Below, one piece after another: positions 1 through 10,113 of a stretch of DNA of 64,000 nt (position 1 is the first letter of the stretch; each line of letters starts with the position of its first letter). This DNA comes from Maribacter flavus (GTDB taxonomy: Bacteria; Bacteroidota; Bacteroidia; Flavobacteriales; Flavobacteriaceae), in assembly GCF_008386635.1 (NCBI RefSeq), contig NZ_VUOE01000001.1, forward strand, positions 1,302,001 through 1,366,000, written 5' to 3'. A program made the position numbers and the translations under genes. A model generated the notes under the pieces. It searched no databases, was not told where the DNA came from, and worked only from the letters and a program-made list of their open reading frames with translations.

Positions 1-617
1 TATTTGGAAATGAAGTAGGCCAGTCCTATGGCCAAGAGGAACATCAGAAAATAGACCCCTCCCAAACGGGTCAAAAACTCGTTCAACTCCTTGTCATTGA
101 ATGAATTATCCTCAAAATAAGGCAAATTCAATATCCCGATAGGCTTGAATTGTCGGTCTGCGATATACGTATAGGAAGCCTGATACTGGTCGCCGGCCGC
201 CTTGTTGCGCTCCACGTATCTTTTATCAACGCTGGCATCGAGCTGATTTAGGATTTCCGGATCTAAACAAAGGGAAATGGGGTCGTTCTCAAATTTTGGG
301 CGTGAGCTTTTGATCAATTCACCCTCCAAACTATAAATGTTGAAGTTCATGTTCTGCACCACGGCGATCTCATAAATTTCCTCCTTGAAAATGAGACCAA
401 GATTCTCTGTAGTGACCGGATAGGTGGTCTTTTGAATGGTCAAGTCGATGCTCTGCCTAATCTGCTCTTCCTTCCGCTCCATCCTGTTTTCATGGTAATC
501 CCTGTTGATTTCCCTAAACTGATAGATGGTAACGGCCAATATAAGCACGGAAGCGATCAGTACCAATAATATCATTGATACGAAGATGCGCGACCGTAAA
601 GAAAATCTACTTAACAA
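1..617 (-). CDS. Sensor histidine kinase, N-terminal part (runs off left edge)
   Basis: This frame is open from about 617 to the window edge and I translated it by hand. It starts with a short basic segment (LSRFSLRSRIF), then a hydrophobic membrane helix of about 20 residues, a polar extracytoplasmic domain of about 150 residues (through NDKELNEFLTRLGG), and a second helix ending in AYFISK at the edge. Two helices flanking a periplasmic sensor, with a HAMP/kinase core expected next, is the usual layout of a membrane sensor kinase. The kinase core lies outside the window, so the call rests on layout and family resemblance. The start is uncertain: TTG at 617 keeps the whole basic N-terminus, whereas the first ATG at 575 would begin inside the helix. 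Confidence 0.6.
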   Translation of the reverse strand, partial: MLSRFSLRSRIFVSMILLVLIASVLILAVTIYQFREINRDYHENRMERKEEQIRQSIDLTIQKTTYPVTTENLGLIFKEEIYEIAVVQNMNFNIYSLEGELIKSSRPKFENDPISLCLDPEILNQLDASVDKRYVERNKAAGDQYQASYTYIADRQFKPIGILNLPYFEDNSFNDKELNEFLTRLGGVYFLMFLLAIGLAYFISK

Positions 618-961
618 AAGCTGGGCATTTCGTTCAAAGTTAGCAAATATCGCACCAAAGCGGGTTCAAAATCAAGTTCAAGCGCAAATCTCAAGTTAAA
701 GCCAAACGGAAAAAATAAATTCAAATAACAATTACAACCAATTCAATAGGTACAGAAAACCTAAGATAGTTCGTACATCGTATTGATTGAAGATTGTAAG
801 CTAAAATTCGAATTATTCCATATAAAATTCCATCCAAGTGTTATTGTTTATATTTTTAAAGAGACATTTGATAAGCTCCAATTATCAGAATACATTCGAG
901 TTTTTCAGAAAAGAGTTTTAAGATTGTAAATGAATTAATAATCAAATGAAATCGTAATAAT
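618..961. other. Intergenic stretch, 344 bp, no gene seen
   Basis: No open frame of useful length and no RNA gene is visible. The part next to the kinase gene (about 665-725) is a degenerate run of CAAGTTCAAG-like words that recurs in other spacers of the window. The rest is AT-rich and should hold the promoters of the kinase (minus) and the DUF4440 gene (plus). The word TATTTTTA near 850 resembles a Bacteroidota -7 element but is not a perfect match. Confidence 0.6.
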
Positions 962-1447
962 ATGTCATCAAAAATGGTAATCATAACTCAAAAAACATTG
1001 AGAAAAAAACTTACTCATATTTTGAGCTTACTTGTCTTTACCTCAATTTTTGCTCAAAACGAACATAGCAAAGCAATTGTTGAGATTGAAAATTTGAGCA
1101 AAGAAAGGGCTAAAGCTTTTAATCAATCGGATGCTAAGACAATTGCTTCTTATTTTACTCTAGATGCTATACTCATGGCACCTAATAAAAATGTACAGAT
1201 TGGACAAGAATCGATAGAGGCATATTATCAAGGTCTTTTTGATAATTTTAACCTTGAATTGGATAGTTACTACGAGGAAGTGGAGGTTTCAGGAAACATG
1301 GCCTATGGCCGAGGTGAAGCTATTGTCAAAGCGACACCGAAGAAAGGTGGGGAAACTATAACAACTTCCTCCAAATATTTAAATATTTTAAGACGACAGT
1401 CAGATGGTTCATGGTTGACCACACATGACATTTGGAACGAAAATTAA
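962..1447 (+). CDS. Exported DUF4440/SnoaL-like (NTF2-fold) protein
   Basis: A 161-aa protein with a hydrophobic N-terminal export signal ending FTSIFAQ at about residue 32, followed by one NTF2-like domain. Family-type segments are visible: an opening helix with KAFNQSDAKTIASYFTLDA, the G-Q-E-S-I-E-AYYQGLF helix, and the closing strand region ending in GSWLTTHDIWNEN. DUF4440/SnoaL-like proteins are small cone-shaped barrels that bind or convert small ligands; no substrate can be read from this sequence. It stands alone, oriented away from the kinase and convergent with hemJ. An internal ATG at residue 5 would still leave a complete signal peptide, so the start is not certain. Confidence 0.7.
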   Translation: MSSKMVIITQKTLRKKLTHILSLLVFTSIFAQNEHSKAIVEIENLSKERAKAFNQSDAKTIASYFTLDAILMAPNKNVQIGQESIEAYYQGLFDNFNLELDSYYEEVEVSGNMAYGRGEAIVKATPKKGGETITTSSKYLNILRRQSDGSWLTTHDIWNEN

Positions 1448-1549
1448 TTTCGAAAGCGGTATATTTCAATTTTGAAAAGGTATATCCAGTAACAGGAATA
1501 ATAAGCACCCTTCAAAGTAATTATAGGTCGTCTTTTAACATAGGAAATG

Positions 1550-2089
1550 TCATTTTTGACGTATTCGCTTATAGAGCTTGATTCCCAGCATCAAAAGGAT
1601 TCCCAAAACAATGATTCCGACTACGCCAAAAATCCAGTTAAAAGTACCTTTCAATATAACCAGAAAGACCACTGCAAATAGGATAAGTGTAGCCCCTTCA
1701 TTCCATATACGCATGTAATTTGAGGAGTATTTGATATCATCCTGCTGGAATCTTTTAAATATGAGGTGATTTTTTAAGTGATACACAATCAGCAACAGTA
1801 CAAACCCCAATTTAATATGCATCCAAGGTTGTTGCAACCACTGGGGCATTAAGATCAATAACCAAATGGCAAACAAAGTAGCCAAGACCGCCGATGGCCA
1901 CGTGATGATATACCACAGCCGCTTTTCCATCAACTTAAACTGGGTGCTCAATATTTCTCGCTCTACCACTGGTTTTTGTTGCGCTTCGATATGATAAATG
2001 AACAATCTTGGGATATAAAAAAGCCCCGCGAACCACGTAATCACGAAAATCAGGTGCAAGGCTTTTATATAATTATAATATTCGGTCAT
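1550..2089 (-). CDS. hemJ: HemJ-type protoporphyrinogen IX oxidase (UPF0093, CopD-like membrane protein)
   Basis: A 179-aa integral membrane protein with four or five helices. It carries the HemJ/UPF0093 signatures in order: KALHLIFVITWFAGLFYIPR with a conserved helix-1 histidine (residues 10-30), then YHIEA, then FKLMEKRLW and a WPSAV helix, then WMHIKLGFVLLLIVYH with a conserved lysine, and RIWNEGATLILFAVVFLVIL. A further C-terminal helix follows. HemJ oxidises protoporphyrinogen IX to protoporphyrin IX in the inner membrane. No hemG or hemY occurs in the window, while hemA, B, C/D, E, F and H do, so this gene fills the missing step. In older annotation it would appear as a CopD-family protein. 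Confidence 0.85.
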   Translation of the reverse strand: MTEYYNYIKALHLIFVITWFAGLFYIPRLFIYHIEAQQKPVVEREILSTQFKLMEKRLWYIITWPSAVLATLFAIWLLILMPQWLQQPWMHIKLGFVLLLIVYHLKNHLIFKRFQQDDIKYSSNYMRIWNEGATLILFAVVFLVILKGTFNWIFGVVGIIVLGILLMLGIKLYKRIRQK

Positions 2090-2097
2090 ATTCTATT

Positions 2098-2229
2098 AAA
2101 CTCAAATACAAAATCAAATTCAAATACAAGAGTCAAGTTCAAGTTCAAACACTTATTATTTCCACAAGGATTTCACTAACTCACCATCCCACTAACTCAC
2201 TATATCACTATCCAACTAACTCACTAATA
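2098..2229. repeat. Degenerate short-word repeats upstream of hemJ
   Basis: Two adjacent low-complexity blocks are seen. At 2098-2151 there are CAAATTCAAAT/CAAGTTCAAG-type words, and at about 2172-2229 degenerate CACTAACTCA words. They fill the spacer between the stop of the BNR gene and the start of hemJ and have no coding potential. Related words occur near 673 and 39758. The period drifts, which suggests slippage and decay of a former simple repeat. Confidence 0.6.
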
Positions 2230-2283
2230 AAACGGTTACAAAACAAAACCTGAAACGTTCAAAAAGAAAGAACAATTAATTAA

Positions 2284-5200
2284 CTACTTCGGATTTAATG
2301 CCCCAATACCCGCTTCCCAAAGTGCTTTGTTATACGCGGGAATATCTGTATTTAGCAAGGCTTCTCCTCTGGCCTTTAAAGGTATCCATTGCTTATCCAA
2401 TTCCTGTTTTCTATCCATATTGGATTTGTTTACCCGTGGAATACTACCGCTGGTCTGATTCAAGAGAAATAGATATTCCGCCGTAAATTTGTTGGGGAAA
2501 TTCTCCACATCGTCATAGGCCTGCGACTTTCTTTGGACCATATCGGCATCCCACGCCTTCATTTTTTCCAACAGTGCTTCACCTTTTGATTTTAAGGTTT
2601 CATCCTCGATTTCCTTCAACACTTCCTTTAGGTCTTTCTGAACCTCAAAAAGGGTATTGACCATTTTATGCATCTCGGTAATCTTCTGTTCCATTTCGCT
2701 CATTAACCCATCGTACTCCTCAAATTGTCCCGGTTTCATTTCAATGGTTGGAATCGGTTTGATCTCACCTTGCGTGGTTACCGTCTGCCCATCCATAGTA
2801 AGTGTTATGGTATACATTCCAGGAATTGCCTGGTGTCCCCTAAAGTTGGCCTCTATATACACGCCTGGAATTCCTGGAACGATCGAATGGCCCATATCCC
2901 ATACAAACCGATTCAAGCCTTCATTTTTTGGCAATACAGGGGCCGGAGGGGCTCCCCCACCGTTATGTGGTATATAGTCTTTATCCTTTTCCGAACTAAA
3001 ACTGCGAATCAATTTCCCTTTGGAATCCTTGATTTCCATGGTAAGCTTGGTGGAATCATTCAATTTTGGCAATTCGTAATACAGCACCATACCGTTCGCC
3101 GGATTGACCCCGTCAAAGGCATCCGTGGCAGTAACCTCCTTGGCATTGCTGCTCATGGGACTTCCCCAAGATCCTGCGTAGGCCGCATTTGGTTTCAAAA
3201 ATTTCAGGCCCTTTTTGGTTGGTTCATACTGGCTAATGGTATTGATATTGTCCAAAATCCAGAAAGATCGTCCCGAGGTCGCCACGATTAAATCCCCTCT
3301 ATGCACCTTTAAATCCAACACAGGGGTTACCGGTAAATTCAGCTGAAAGGGCTCCCATGTTTTGCCTCCGTTCCAAGAAATGTACATACCGAGTTCCGTA
3401 CCCGCATACAATAAATCTTTCCTATTTTCATCTTCCCGAACCACCCTTGTAAAGGCCCCGTAAGGGATACCAGCACTAATATTGGTCCAGGTTTTTCCAT
3501 AGTCGGTTGTTTTGTAAAGGGCCGGTGTGTAGTCGTTGAACTTGTATCGGGTGGTGGCGATGTACGCCGTAGCGGGGTCATGGGGCGATACCTCAATGGC
3601 ATTGATCAAGCATTCGCTCAGTCCTTTTGGGGTTACATTGTCCCAAGTTTCCCCACCATTTTTGGTAATATGTACCAATCCATCGTCACTTCCCGTCCAG
3701 AACACTCCCTTTTCATGCGGCGATTCTATCATATAGGCCAGGGTTCCGTAGTTTTCCGCACCTACCGCCTCATTGGTGTAAGGTCCGCCACCGTTACCTT
3801 GCTTGGCATCGATATCGCGTGTTAGATCAGGAGAGATTTCTTCCCAGGTAAGCCCCATATCGCGTGTGCGTAAAACCAATTGCGCGCCATGATAATACGT
3901 ACCAGGTTCGTGGATGGAACCAATGATCGGGGCGTTCCAGTTGTACAAATATTTCATGTTCCTGGCTTCCCTGCCCAAATACTGTATGGGGGCTGCCATA
4001 ATGTTGGTAGAACTCTTGGTTTCCGTATCAAGCACTTCGATAGTACCCAAATAACTGCCGCCCAGCACATATCTTGGATTATCTGGGTCAAAGGCCAAAA
4101 AGGCACTTTCACCACCGGCGGAATAGGTCCAGTCCTCCTCCGTTATACCGCCCCTTCCCAAGGACAAACTGGCGATTCGCACCGAAGTATTGTCCTGCTG
4201 CCCACCGTAAATATTGTATGGGAACAGGTTATCGACACTTATTCTATAAAACTGCGCTGTTGGCATATTGTCCTGCGCTGACCAAGTTTTACCATAATCA
4301 AAGGTAATGGTAGCCCCTCCGTCATCGGCCAGCACCATGTTTTTGGAATTATCAGGGTTTATCCACAAATCGTGCGTATCCCCATGCGGTACATCAATGG
4401 TTTCCCAAGTCTTCCCGCCGTCTTCGGAACGGAACATGGCCGCACTCAACACATACACGGTATCCTCATCATTGGGGTCCGCAAATACTTCAATGTAGTA
4501 CCAGGCACGCTGTACCAGTCTATTATCACCACTCACCATGGACCAGGATTCCCCTGCATCATTGGAGACGAAAAGTCCGCCCTTGTCCGCATTGGAATCG
4601 CTTTCGATCAAGGCGTACACTTTATTTGAATTAGCAGGGCTAACAGCTATGGCCATTTTTCCTTTTTCCTCTGGAAGGCCTTCGTGGATTTTTTTCCAGG
4701 TCTCTCCGGCATCGGTGGATTTGTAGAGTCCGCTGCCTTCCCCGCCACTGATTACTATATTGGGTTTGCGTTGGTGCTCCCACATGGCCGCGTACATGAT
4801 TTCAGGGTAATTGGCATCCATAGAAAGTTCTGCCGCCCCGGTCAGATTATTCACAAAAAGGGTGTTTTTCCAAGTTTTCCCACCATCGATGGATTTGTAG
4901 ATTCCTCTTTCTGGATTCCCTTCAAAAAGTGCTCCCTGGGCGGCTACATAGACAATATCCGGATTGGTTGGATGAATGATGATACGCGAGATATGCTGCG
5001 TCTTTTCCAATCCTACATGTTGCCATGTTTTACCGGCATCGGTGGATTTATACACACCATCACCATAAGACGTCATCACTCCCCTTGGGGCATGCTCGCC
5101 CATACCGCAGTATAGAATGTTGGGGTTCGATTTTGAAACCGCTACGGCGCCTACGGAACCGGTTTTGAAATAACCATCAGAGATGTTTTCCCATTTCTGA

Positions 5201-5409
5201 CCGGCGGTCTCGGTCTTCCAAAGTCCGCCACCAGTGGTGCCCATATAATACGTCATCGGGTCACCGATAACCCCGCTTGCCGTAACCGAACGCCCACCTC
5301 TAAAGGGTCCTATATTACGGTATTTCATCGGTTTGAAATACTCGTTGGCCAATTGGGCAAAGGTTCCCGTTGCTCCAAGGGTGAATAAAATCACAAGTAA
5401 TCTTTTCAT
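2284..5409 (-). CDS. Exported sortilin/BNR-repeat beta-propeller protein (copy 1)
   Basis: A 1041-aa protein with a Sec signal peptide (cut after GTFAQ, residue 19) and no T9SS tail. Residues about 30-720 hold repeated propeller blades with Asp-box-like motifs such as [43 protein letters not shown] and NGGKTWEPF, the pattern of the VPS10/sortilin and BNR (glycosyl-hydrolase-like) superfamily. A beta-sandwich-like segment and a charged, helix-rich region (about 890-1000) follow. Such proteins are often labelled glycosyl hydrolase, but no catalytic residues can be assigned. It is a clear tandem paralogue of the gene directly upstream (5513-8647), aligning from the first blade (IGPFRGGRS versus IGPYRGGRS). 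It is probably periplasmic or surface-exposed; the substrate is unknown. Confidence 0.8.
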   Translation of the reverse strand: MKRLLVILFTLGATGTFAQLANEYFKPMKYRNIGPFRGGRSVTASGVIGDPMTYYMGTTGGGLWKTETAGQKWENISDGYFKTGSVGAVAVSKSNPNILYCGMGEHAPRGVMTSYGDGVYKSTDAGKTWQHVGLEKTQHISRIIIHPTNPDIVYVAAQGALFEGNPERGIYKSIDGGKTWKNTLFVNNLTGAAELSMDANYPEIMYAAMWEHQRKPNIVISGGEGSGLYKSTDAGETWKKIHEGLPEEKGKMAIAVSPANSNKVYALIESDSNADKGGLFVSNDAGESWSMVSGDNRLVQRAWYYIEVFADPNDEDTVYVLSAAMFRSEDGGKTWETIDVPHGDTHDLWINPDNSKNMVLADDGGATITFDYGKTWSAQDNMPTAQFYRISVDNLFPYNIYGGQQDNTSVRIASLSLGRGGITEEDWTYSAGGESAFLAFDPDNPRYVLGGSYLGTIEVLDTETKSSTNIMAAPIQYLGREARNMKYLYNWNAPIIGSIHEPGTYYHGAQLVLRTRDMGLTWEEISPDLTRDIDAKQGNGGGPYTNEAVGAENYGTLAYMIESPHEKGVFWTGSDDGLVHITKNGGETWDNVTPKGLSECLINAIEVSPHDPATAYIATTRYKFNDYTPALYKTTDYGKTWTNISAGIPYGAFTRVVREDENRKDLLYAGTELGMYISWNGGKTWEPFQLNLPVTPVLDLKVHRGDLIVATSGRSFWILDNINTISQYEPTKKGLKFLKPNAAYAGSWGSPMSSNAKEVTATDAFDGVNPANGMVLYYELPKLNDSTKLTMEIKDSKGKLIRSFSSEKDKDYIPHNGGGAPPAPVLPKNEGLNRFVWDMGHSIVPGIPGVYIEANFRGHQAIPGMYTITLTMDGQTVTTQGEIKPIPTIEMKPGQFEEYDGLMSEMEQKITEMHKMVNTLFEVQKDLKEVLKEIEDETLKSKGEALLEKMKAWDADMVQRKSQAYDDVENFPNKFTAEYLFLLNQTSGSIPRVNKSNMDRKQELDKQWIPLKARGEALLNTDIPAYNKALWEAGIGALNPK

Positions 5410-5512
5410 TTAATTTCTAGTTTTTTGATGCCTTTTTAACTTCTCGACCCCCCTTTGAGTACACTCTGGATAGGCCGCTAGAAGTGACAGATCAATAGAA
5501 TAACACCTTATA

Positions 5513-8500
5513 TTACTCAACAAACAAATAGTTCAAGTTCAAATCGTTAAAGGATGTATTGAACGTTTTTAGCTCATTCGACATCACAGCGTCAAACTTG
5601 TCCAATTCCTTGTTGATAGCGGCCGTAAGCTCGTTCTTAACGGCAATGTCCTGTTCCGTGGGAGGAAAGTCATCAATCGCCACCAAACTATTCAAATGTC
5701 CCAATTTGTTGGTCAACTTAATGGGGAAGTTCAAAGGATCTTGCCGACTCCTATTCTTGGTCTGGTATAAGGCCTTCTCCACCTCGCCCAAACTTTCCTT
5801 CATCTTTTTGGCCTTTTCGATAAGTTCCTTAGTGGATTCGTTATCTGCATACTGCTTAGTGAATGCATCCAATTGGGCCGTTACGTTCCTGATCTTTTCA
5901 ATGGACTTGTGGGCCTTATCTATGGTCGTGTTGATATCGGTAATAAAGTCATACTGTTTTTGCATATCGGCTACCGATGCCTCCGCCCGCGGATCTGGGA
6001 CAATTTTGAACTCCTGCATACTGGAATTCCCATTGACATTCAAATGTACCTTGTAGTTACCGGGAACCGCTTTTGGCCCATCCAAATTGGCCCACCAAAG
6101 TATCATACCGTCCAACAATTTGGCACCCTTACCCCGAGTGTCCCAAACAAAGGTATTCCCACCTTTCTTTACTTCTAGTTTTTGGTCCTTTTCTTTTGTA
6201 TAGTTGTTATAAGTGGCCAAGGTATCCCCTGCCATGGAGGTATAAGTTAGATGAACACTATCCTTTTCACTGAGATTCTTCAAGTAAAAATGGGTCACCA
6301 CACCGTTAGGGTGGTTTTGTCCGGATGTTTTGGAAGGACTGCTTGTTGCCCTCCCTTTCGTACGATAGGAATCCTTGGGTTTATACAGAATATGTTCCGA
6401 TGATTTCTTGCTTTCATCCAATTGATGTAGTACCGTTAAATCATCAATGATCCATAGACTGCGTCCCTGGGTGGCCACAATCAAATTATTGTCCTTGATG
6501 GTCAAATCCGTAATGGGTACGATGGGCAGGTTCATCTGGAAAGATTTCCAGTTCGCCCCATCATCGAAGGAAATATACATACCTGTTTCCGTTCCCGCAT
6601 ACAGCAAGCCTTTTCTTTTGGGGTCTTCCCGCACTACACGTGTAAAGTGTTCCTCATTTATGCCATTGGTAATCTTGGTCCATGTTTGGCCATAGTCCGT
6701 TGTTTTGTATAGGTAGGGCTGGAAATCGCCCAATTTATATCGGGTAGCGGCCACATAACATGTACCCTCATCAAAAGCTGAAGGTTCAATGCTATTGATC
6801 ATGTTCCACTCCGGCATATTGGAAGGAGTAACATTTTCCCAAGTCTCGCCCCCATTTTTGGACACATGGATCAATCCGTCATCACTACCTACCCACAACA
6901 AGCCTTCCTTTAATGGGCTTTCATTGGCAGTGAAAATGGTACAATAGTACTCTACACTGGTATTGTCTTGTGTAATTGGCCCACCACTGGAACCTAATTT
7001 TGTTGGATCGTTCCTGGTAAGATCCCCACTCAACACTTCCCAACTCTGGCCTTCATTCGTGGTCATGTGTACATGGTTGGAAAAAGTGTATAATTTGTTG
7101 GGGTCATGCCTACTGAACAAAATGGGGAAATTCCATTGAAAACGATATTTCATCGCCTCCGCCCCTGCACCCATGGGGTTGTCCGGCCATACATTGATGC
7201 CCCTAACGGTGCCTTTTTCATGGTTCACGCGGGTAAGGAAGCCATCGTAGCTACCACCGTAAACAATATCATCATTCTCCGGGTCTACGGCAATCCAGGC
7301 GGATTCCCCACCGGCGGTTTCCTCCCAATCGTCCTCAGTAATAGCGGAACCATCACTTCTATGATTTACACGAAGTGTGGAATTATCCTGTTGCGCTACA
7401 TAAATTCGGTATGGAAAATGGTTGTCCGTAGTCACCCGATAGTATTGAGCTGTAGGCTGGTTGTAATAGGTACTCCAGGTCTCCCCTCCGTCATAGGAAA
7501 TTTGGGCACCCCCATCATCCCCAATAATCATCCGCTGGTCATTTTCTGGAGAAATCCAAAGATCATGATGGTCTCCATGCGGGGCATTGAAGGATTTGAA
7601 TGTTTTTCCCCCATCCATGGATTTGTGATAGCTTACGTTCAGAACATACACTACATCTTCATCCTGGGTATCCGCATAGACACGGGTATAGTACCAGGCA
7701 CGTTGTCTCAGGTTTCGGTCGCTATTGACCAAGGACCATTTTTTACCACCGTCTTCGGAACGGTACAAACCGCCCTTTTCCTTATTTTCGACAATGGCCC
7801 AAACCCTTTCAGAATTCTTGGGCGAAACCGCTACCCCAATGATTCCCAAAGTATCCTTTGGAAAACCTTCGTTCTTGGATATCTCGTTCCAAGTTTCACC
7901 ACTATCCGTACTTTTCCATAGGGCCGATCCTTCCCCTCCACTACTTAGACTGTATGGGGTTCTTTGGGCACGCCACGTAGAAGCGTACAAAATTCTTGGG
8001 TTGTTTGGGTCGAAGGTCAAATCCACCGCACCGGCCTGTTCGTTTACGAAAAGTACTTGTCTCCAAGTGTCGCCACCATCGGTACTTTTGTAGATGCCCC
8101 TTTCTTTTGTCGGTTTGTAGATATCCCCCAATACTGCGGCGTATAGCGTATTGTAATCCGTGGGATGTACCCTGATCCTAGGCACGTGCCTACTCTTTTC
8201 CAAACCGGCCTTTTCCCAGGTTTTACCGCCGTCTACGGTTCTCCAAATGCCATAACCTGAAGAAACGTTTCCCCTTAGGGTCTTTTCGCCACCGCCCACG
8301 TAGATTACATTCGGGTCGCTTTTTGCCACCTCCACAGCACCGATACTTCCGCCAAAATATCCATCGGAAATATTTTCCCAGGTTCGACCGCCATCCAAGG
8401 TCTTCCAGACCCCTCCACCCGTGGCTCCAAAATAGTAAAGGTTGGGTTCTCCCGGCACGCCGGTAACGGCAGCCGATCTACCACCGCGATAAGGCCCTAT

Positions 8501-8647
8501 ACCCCGATATTCAAGGCTGGAGTACAATTCCTCTGGATAGGAAACAGTTGCGCTATTGGATTTACTTCTACGTTGTGCCTCTGTTGTACTGGGCAGTAGC
8601 AATAGGAAAAGGGCCACGAGGGCCATAAAAGAGTACTTGGATTTCAT
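5513..8647 (-). CDS. Exported sortilin/BNR-repeat beta-propeller protein (copy 2)
   Basis: A 1044-aa protein with a signal peptide ending PSTTEAQ (residue 25) and the same architecture as its downstream neighbour: propeller blades with [62 protein letters not shown] and TTDYGQTW, a linker, a sandwich-like region and a helix-rich C-terminal part (about 890-1010). The 103-bp gap and shared orientation suggest co-transcription with copy 1. The two copies are similar over full length but clearly diverged, so the duplication is old. The sequence upstream of the start (TAAATTTA about 8675) resembles a Bacteroidota -7 element. Function is unknown beyond the fold. Confidence 0.8.
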   Translation of the reverse strand: MKSKYSFMALVALFLLLLPSTTEAQRRSKSNSATVSYPEELYSSLEYRGIGPYRGGRSAAVTGVPGEPNLYYFGATGGGVWKTLDGGRTWENISDGYFGGSIGAVEVAKSDPNVIYVGGGEKTLRGNVSSGYGIWRTVDGGKTWEKAGLEKSRHVPRIRVHPTDYNTLYAAVLGDIYKPTKERGIYKSTDGGDTWRQVLFVNEQAGAVDLTFDPNNPRILYASTWRAQRTPYSLSSGGEGSALWKSTDSGETWNEISKNEGFPKDTLGIIGVAVSPKNSERVWAIVENKEKGGLYRSEDGGKKWSLVNSDRNLRQRAWYYTRVYADTQDEDVVYVLNVSYHKSMDGGKTFKSFNAPHGDHHDLWISPENDQRMIIGDDGGAQISYDGGETWSTYYNQPTAQYYRVTTDNHFPYRIYVAQQDNSTLRVNHRSDGSAITEDDWEETAGGESAWIAVDPENDDIVYGGSYDGFLTRVNHEKGTVRGINVWPDNPMGAGAEAMKYRFQWNFPILFSRHDPNKLYTFSNHVHMTTNEGQSWEVLSGDLTRNDPTKLGSSGGPITQDNTSVEYYCTIFTANESPLKEGLLWVGSDDGLIHVSKNGGETWENVTPSNMPEWNMINSIEPSAFDEGTCYVAATRYKLGDFQPYLYKTTDYGQTWTKITNGINEEHFTRVVREDPKRKGLLYAGTETGMYISFDDGANWKSFQMNLPIVPITDLTIKDNNLIVATQGRSLWIIDDLTVLHQLDESKKSSEHILYKPKDSYRTKGRATSSPSKTSGQNHPNGVVTHFYLKNLSEKDSVHLTYTSMAGDTLATYNNYTKEKDQKLEVKKGGNTFVWDTRGKGAKLLDGMILWWANLDGPKAVPGNYKVHLNVNGNSSMQEFKIVPDPRAEASVADMQKQYDFITDINTTIDKAHKSIEKIRNVTAQLDAFTKQYADNESTKELIEKAKKMKESLGEVEKALYQTKNRSRQDPLNFPIKLTNKLGHLNSLVAIDDFPPTEQDIAVKNELTAAINKELDKFDAVMSNELKTFNTSFNDLNLNYLFVE

Positions 8648-8810
8648 TTTCAGTTCTTTGAATTAGTCAACCCTAAATTTAAAGAAAAGCTTTTAATACA
8701 CCCATTTAAAAAAGACAATAATGATTTTGGGGCTTATGGTTTTTTTCCAAGCTTATAAAATTCAATAACATAAGAATGGATATTTTTTAGGAACGTGGCC
8801 TATGTAAATA

Positions 8811-9938
8811 TTAATCCAGAAACTCCAAACAAACGGGATTGGGCAGTTCAATTTCTTCCAAGAATTCTAAAGTACCTAGCTCCTGGTCTCTTCTGAATAC
8901 CACAATATTGCTGCTTTTTTGATTGGCTACCAACAGATACTTCCCAGTTGGGTCCATTGTAAAATTACGGGGCCAATCTCCCCGGACGGACTCCCTGTCC
9001 ACCAGACTCAAGGAACCTGTTGCTTTGTCCACCCTAAAAATGACGATGGTCTGTTCGCCACGGTTGGATCCATATAGAAAATTACCATCAGGGGACAAAT
9101 GGATATCAGCACAGTAACTTTCCCCTAAGAAATCGTTCGCAAGGGTAGTATGGGTTTCCTTTTCAATATATTTTGAACCCGTTCTTTCAAAAACAGTGAT
9201 GGTAGAATTCAATTCATTTATGGTGTATAAGAACTTCCCATCCTGACCAAAGGTGAAGTGTCTTGGCCCTGCACCACTTGGTAAATCAATGGAAGGCTGT
9301 TCGTTTGGTTTGAACTTTCCGGCATCCATAGAAAATCGCTTCATGGCATCCAGCCCTAAATCGGCTATAAATAACCCTTCCTTTGTAAAGGCGGCAGAGT
9401 GTGCATGGGACGTCTTCACTGTATCCAAGCTTTGGAGGTCAATAACCTGGGGGTCATTCATAAGGCCACCAAATTCGTCCAAGCTAAAAATGGTGACATT
9501 GCCTCCTGTATAGCTCGAAGCGGCCAAATACTGGCCATCATCTGAAACAGCGATATGGCAAGGATGGGCTCCTACCGTAGCCATGGCCCCTTTTTGAATA
9601 AGCTTGCCATCCAAAAGTTCATAGGCCATTACCCCACCGGAGGTATCCTCGAAGGTATCGGTCTCAAGTACCGAATAGAGTATAGAATTATCCGGAGAAA
9701 ATTTGATGAAGGAAGGGTTTTCAATATTGGCGGCCAATTGCTTGTTGGTTAAGGCCCCTGTATTCGCATTGAACTTCAGTTGATAAATACCATTGCTATC
9801 CCCGTCCGTATAGGTTCCTACATATAGATCATAGGTAATGTGATTAGAATTCATATTGCATCCCATTATACAGAATATGCCTAAGCACATCATTGCAGTT
9901 GTCCATCTATTCATCTGTTTATTTCTATTGTTTTTCAT
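8811..9938 (-). CDS. Lactonase-family seven-bladed beta-propeller lipoprotein (6-phosphogluconolactonase-like)
   Basis: A 375-aa protein with a lipoprotein signal (lipobox CIMGC near residue 27) followed by YVGTYTDGDSNGIYQ, the characteristic first blade of the YbhE/Pgl lactonase family. Typical repeats follow: NPSFIKFSPDNSILYSV, HPCHIAVSDDGQYLAASSY, GPRHFTFGQDGKFLYTINEL, DIHLSPDGNFLYGSNRG and WPRNFTMDPTGKYLLVANQ. Cytoplasmic members hydrolyse 6-phosphogluconolactone. This one is predicted to be membrane-anchored outside the cytoplasm, so that substrate is doubtful, and another lactone or a binding role is possible. A second ATG at residue 9 also leaves a complete lipoprotein signal. Confidence 0.8.
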   Translation of the reverse strand: MKNNRNKQMNRWTTAMMCLGIFCIMGCNMNSNHITYDLYVGTYTDGDSNGIYQLKFNANTGALTNKQLAANIENPSFIKFSPDNSILYSVLETDTFEDTSGGVMAYELLDGKLIQKGAMATVGAHPCHIAVSDDGQYLAASSYTGGNVTIFSLDEFGGLMNDPQVIDLQSLDTVKTSHAHSAAFTKEGLFIADLGLDAMKRFSMDAGKFKPNEQPSIDLPSGAGPRHFTFGQDGKFLYTINELNSTITVFERTGSKYIEKETHTTLANDFLGESYCADIHLSPDGNFLYGSNRGEQTIVIFRVDKATGSLSLVDRESVRGDWPRNFTMDPTGKYLLVANQKSSNIVVFRRDQELGTLEFLEEIELPNPVCLEFLD

Positions 9939-9944
9939 AGGTCA

Positions 9945-9962
9945 GATGTAATTATTTACATC
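9945..9962. promoter_or_regulatory. Palindrome just upstream of the lactonase gene
   Basis: GATGTAA, four bases, TTACATC: a perfect 7-bp inverted repeat ending a few bases before the lactonase start codon. It could be an operator or part of a hairpin in the leader. There is no supporting second copy, so the assignment is weak. Confidence 0.25.
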
Positions 9963-10113
9963 ATTTAAGTTTGTCTAATTTGGGTGTTCATGAATCTTCG
10001 ATTTCGCCAATAACTATCTCGATAGAACCAAGACTTGTTATGGCTCATTTCATAGGAAAATTTAATGTACCTAAATGTAGACACTTTTAATGAAACTTGG
10101 CAAAACGATACAT

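Noticed and set aside
2657..5115. Several plus-strand frames of 60-190 codons opposite the first BNR gene
   Set aside because: All are antisense shadows of an intact gene; none has a family motif.
7106..7921. Long open frame on the plus strand inside the second BNR gene (271 codons)
   Set aside because: It runs antisense to a full-length, well-conserved propeller protein. Its composition is that of a shadow frame, with no recognisable domain or signal.
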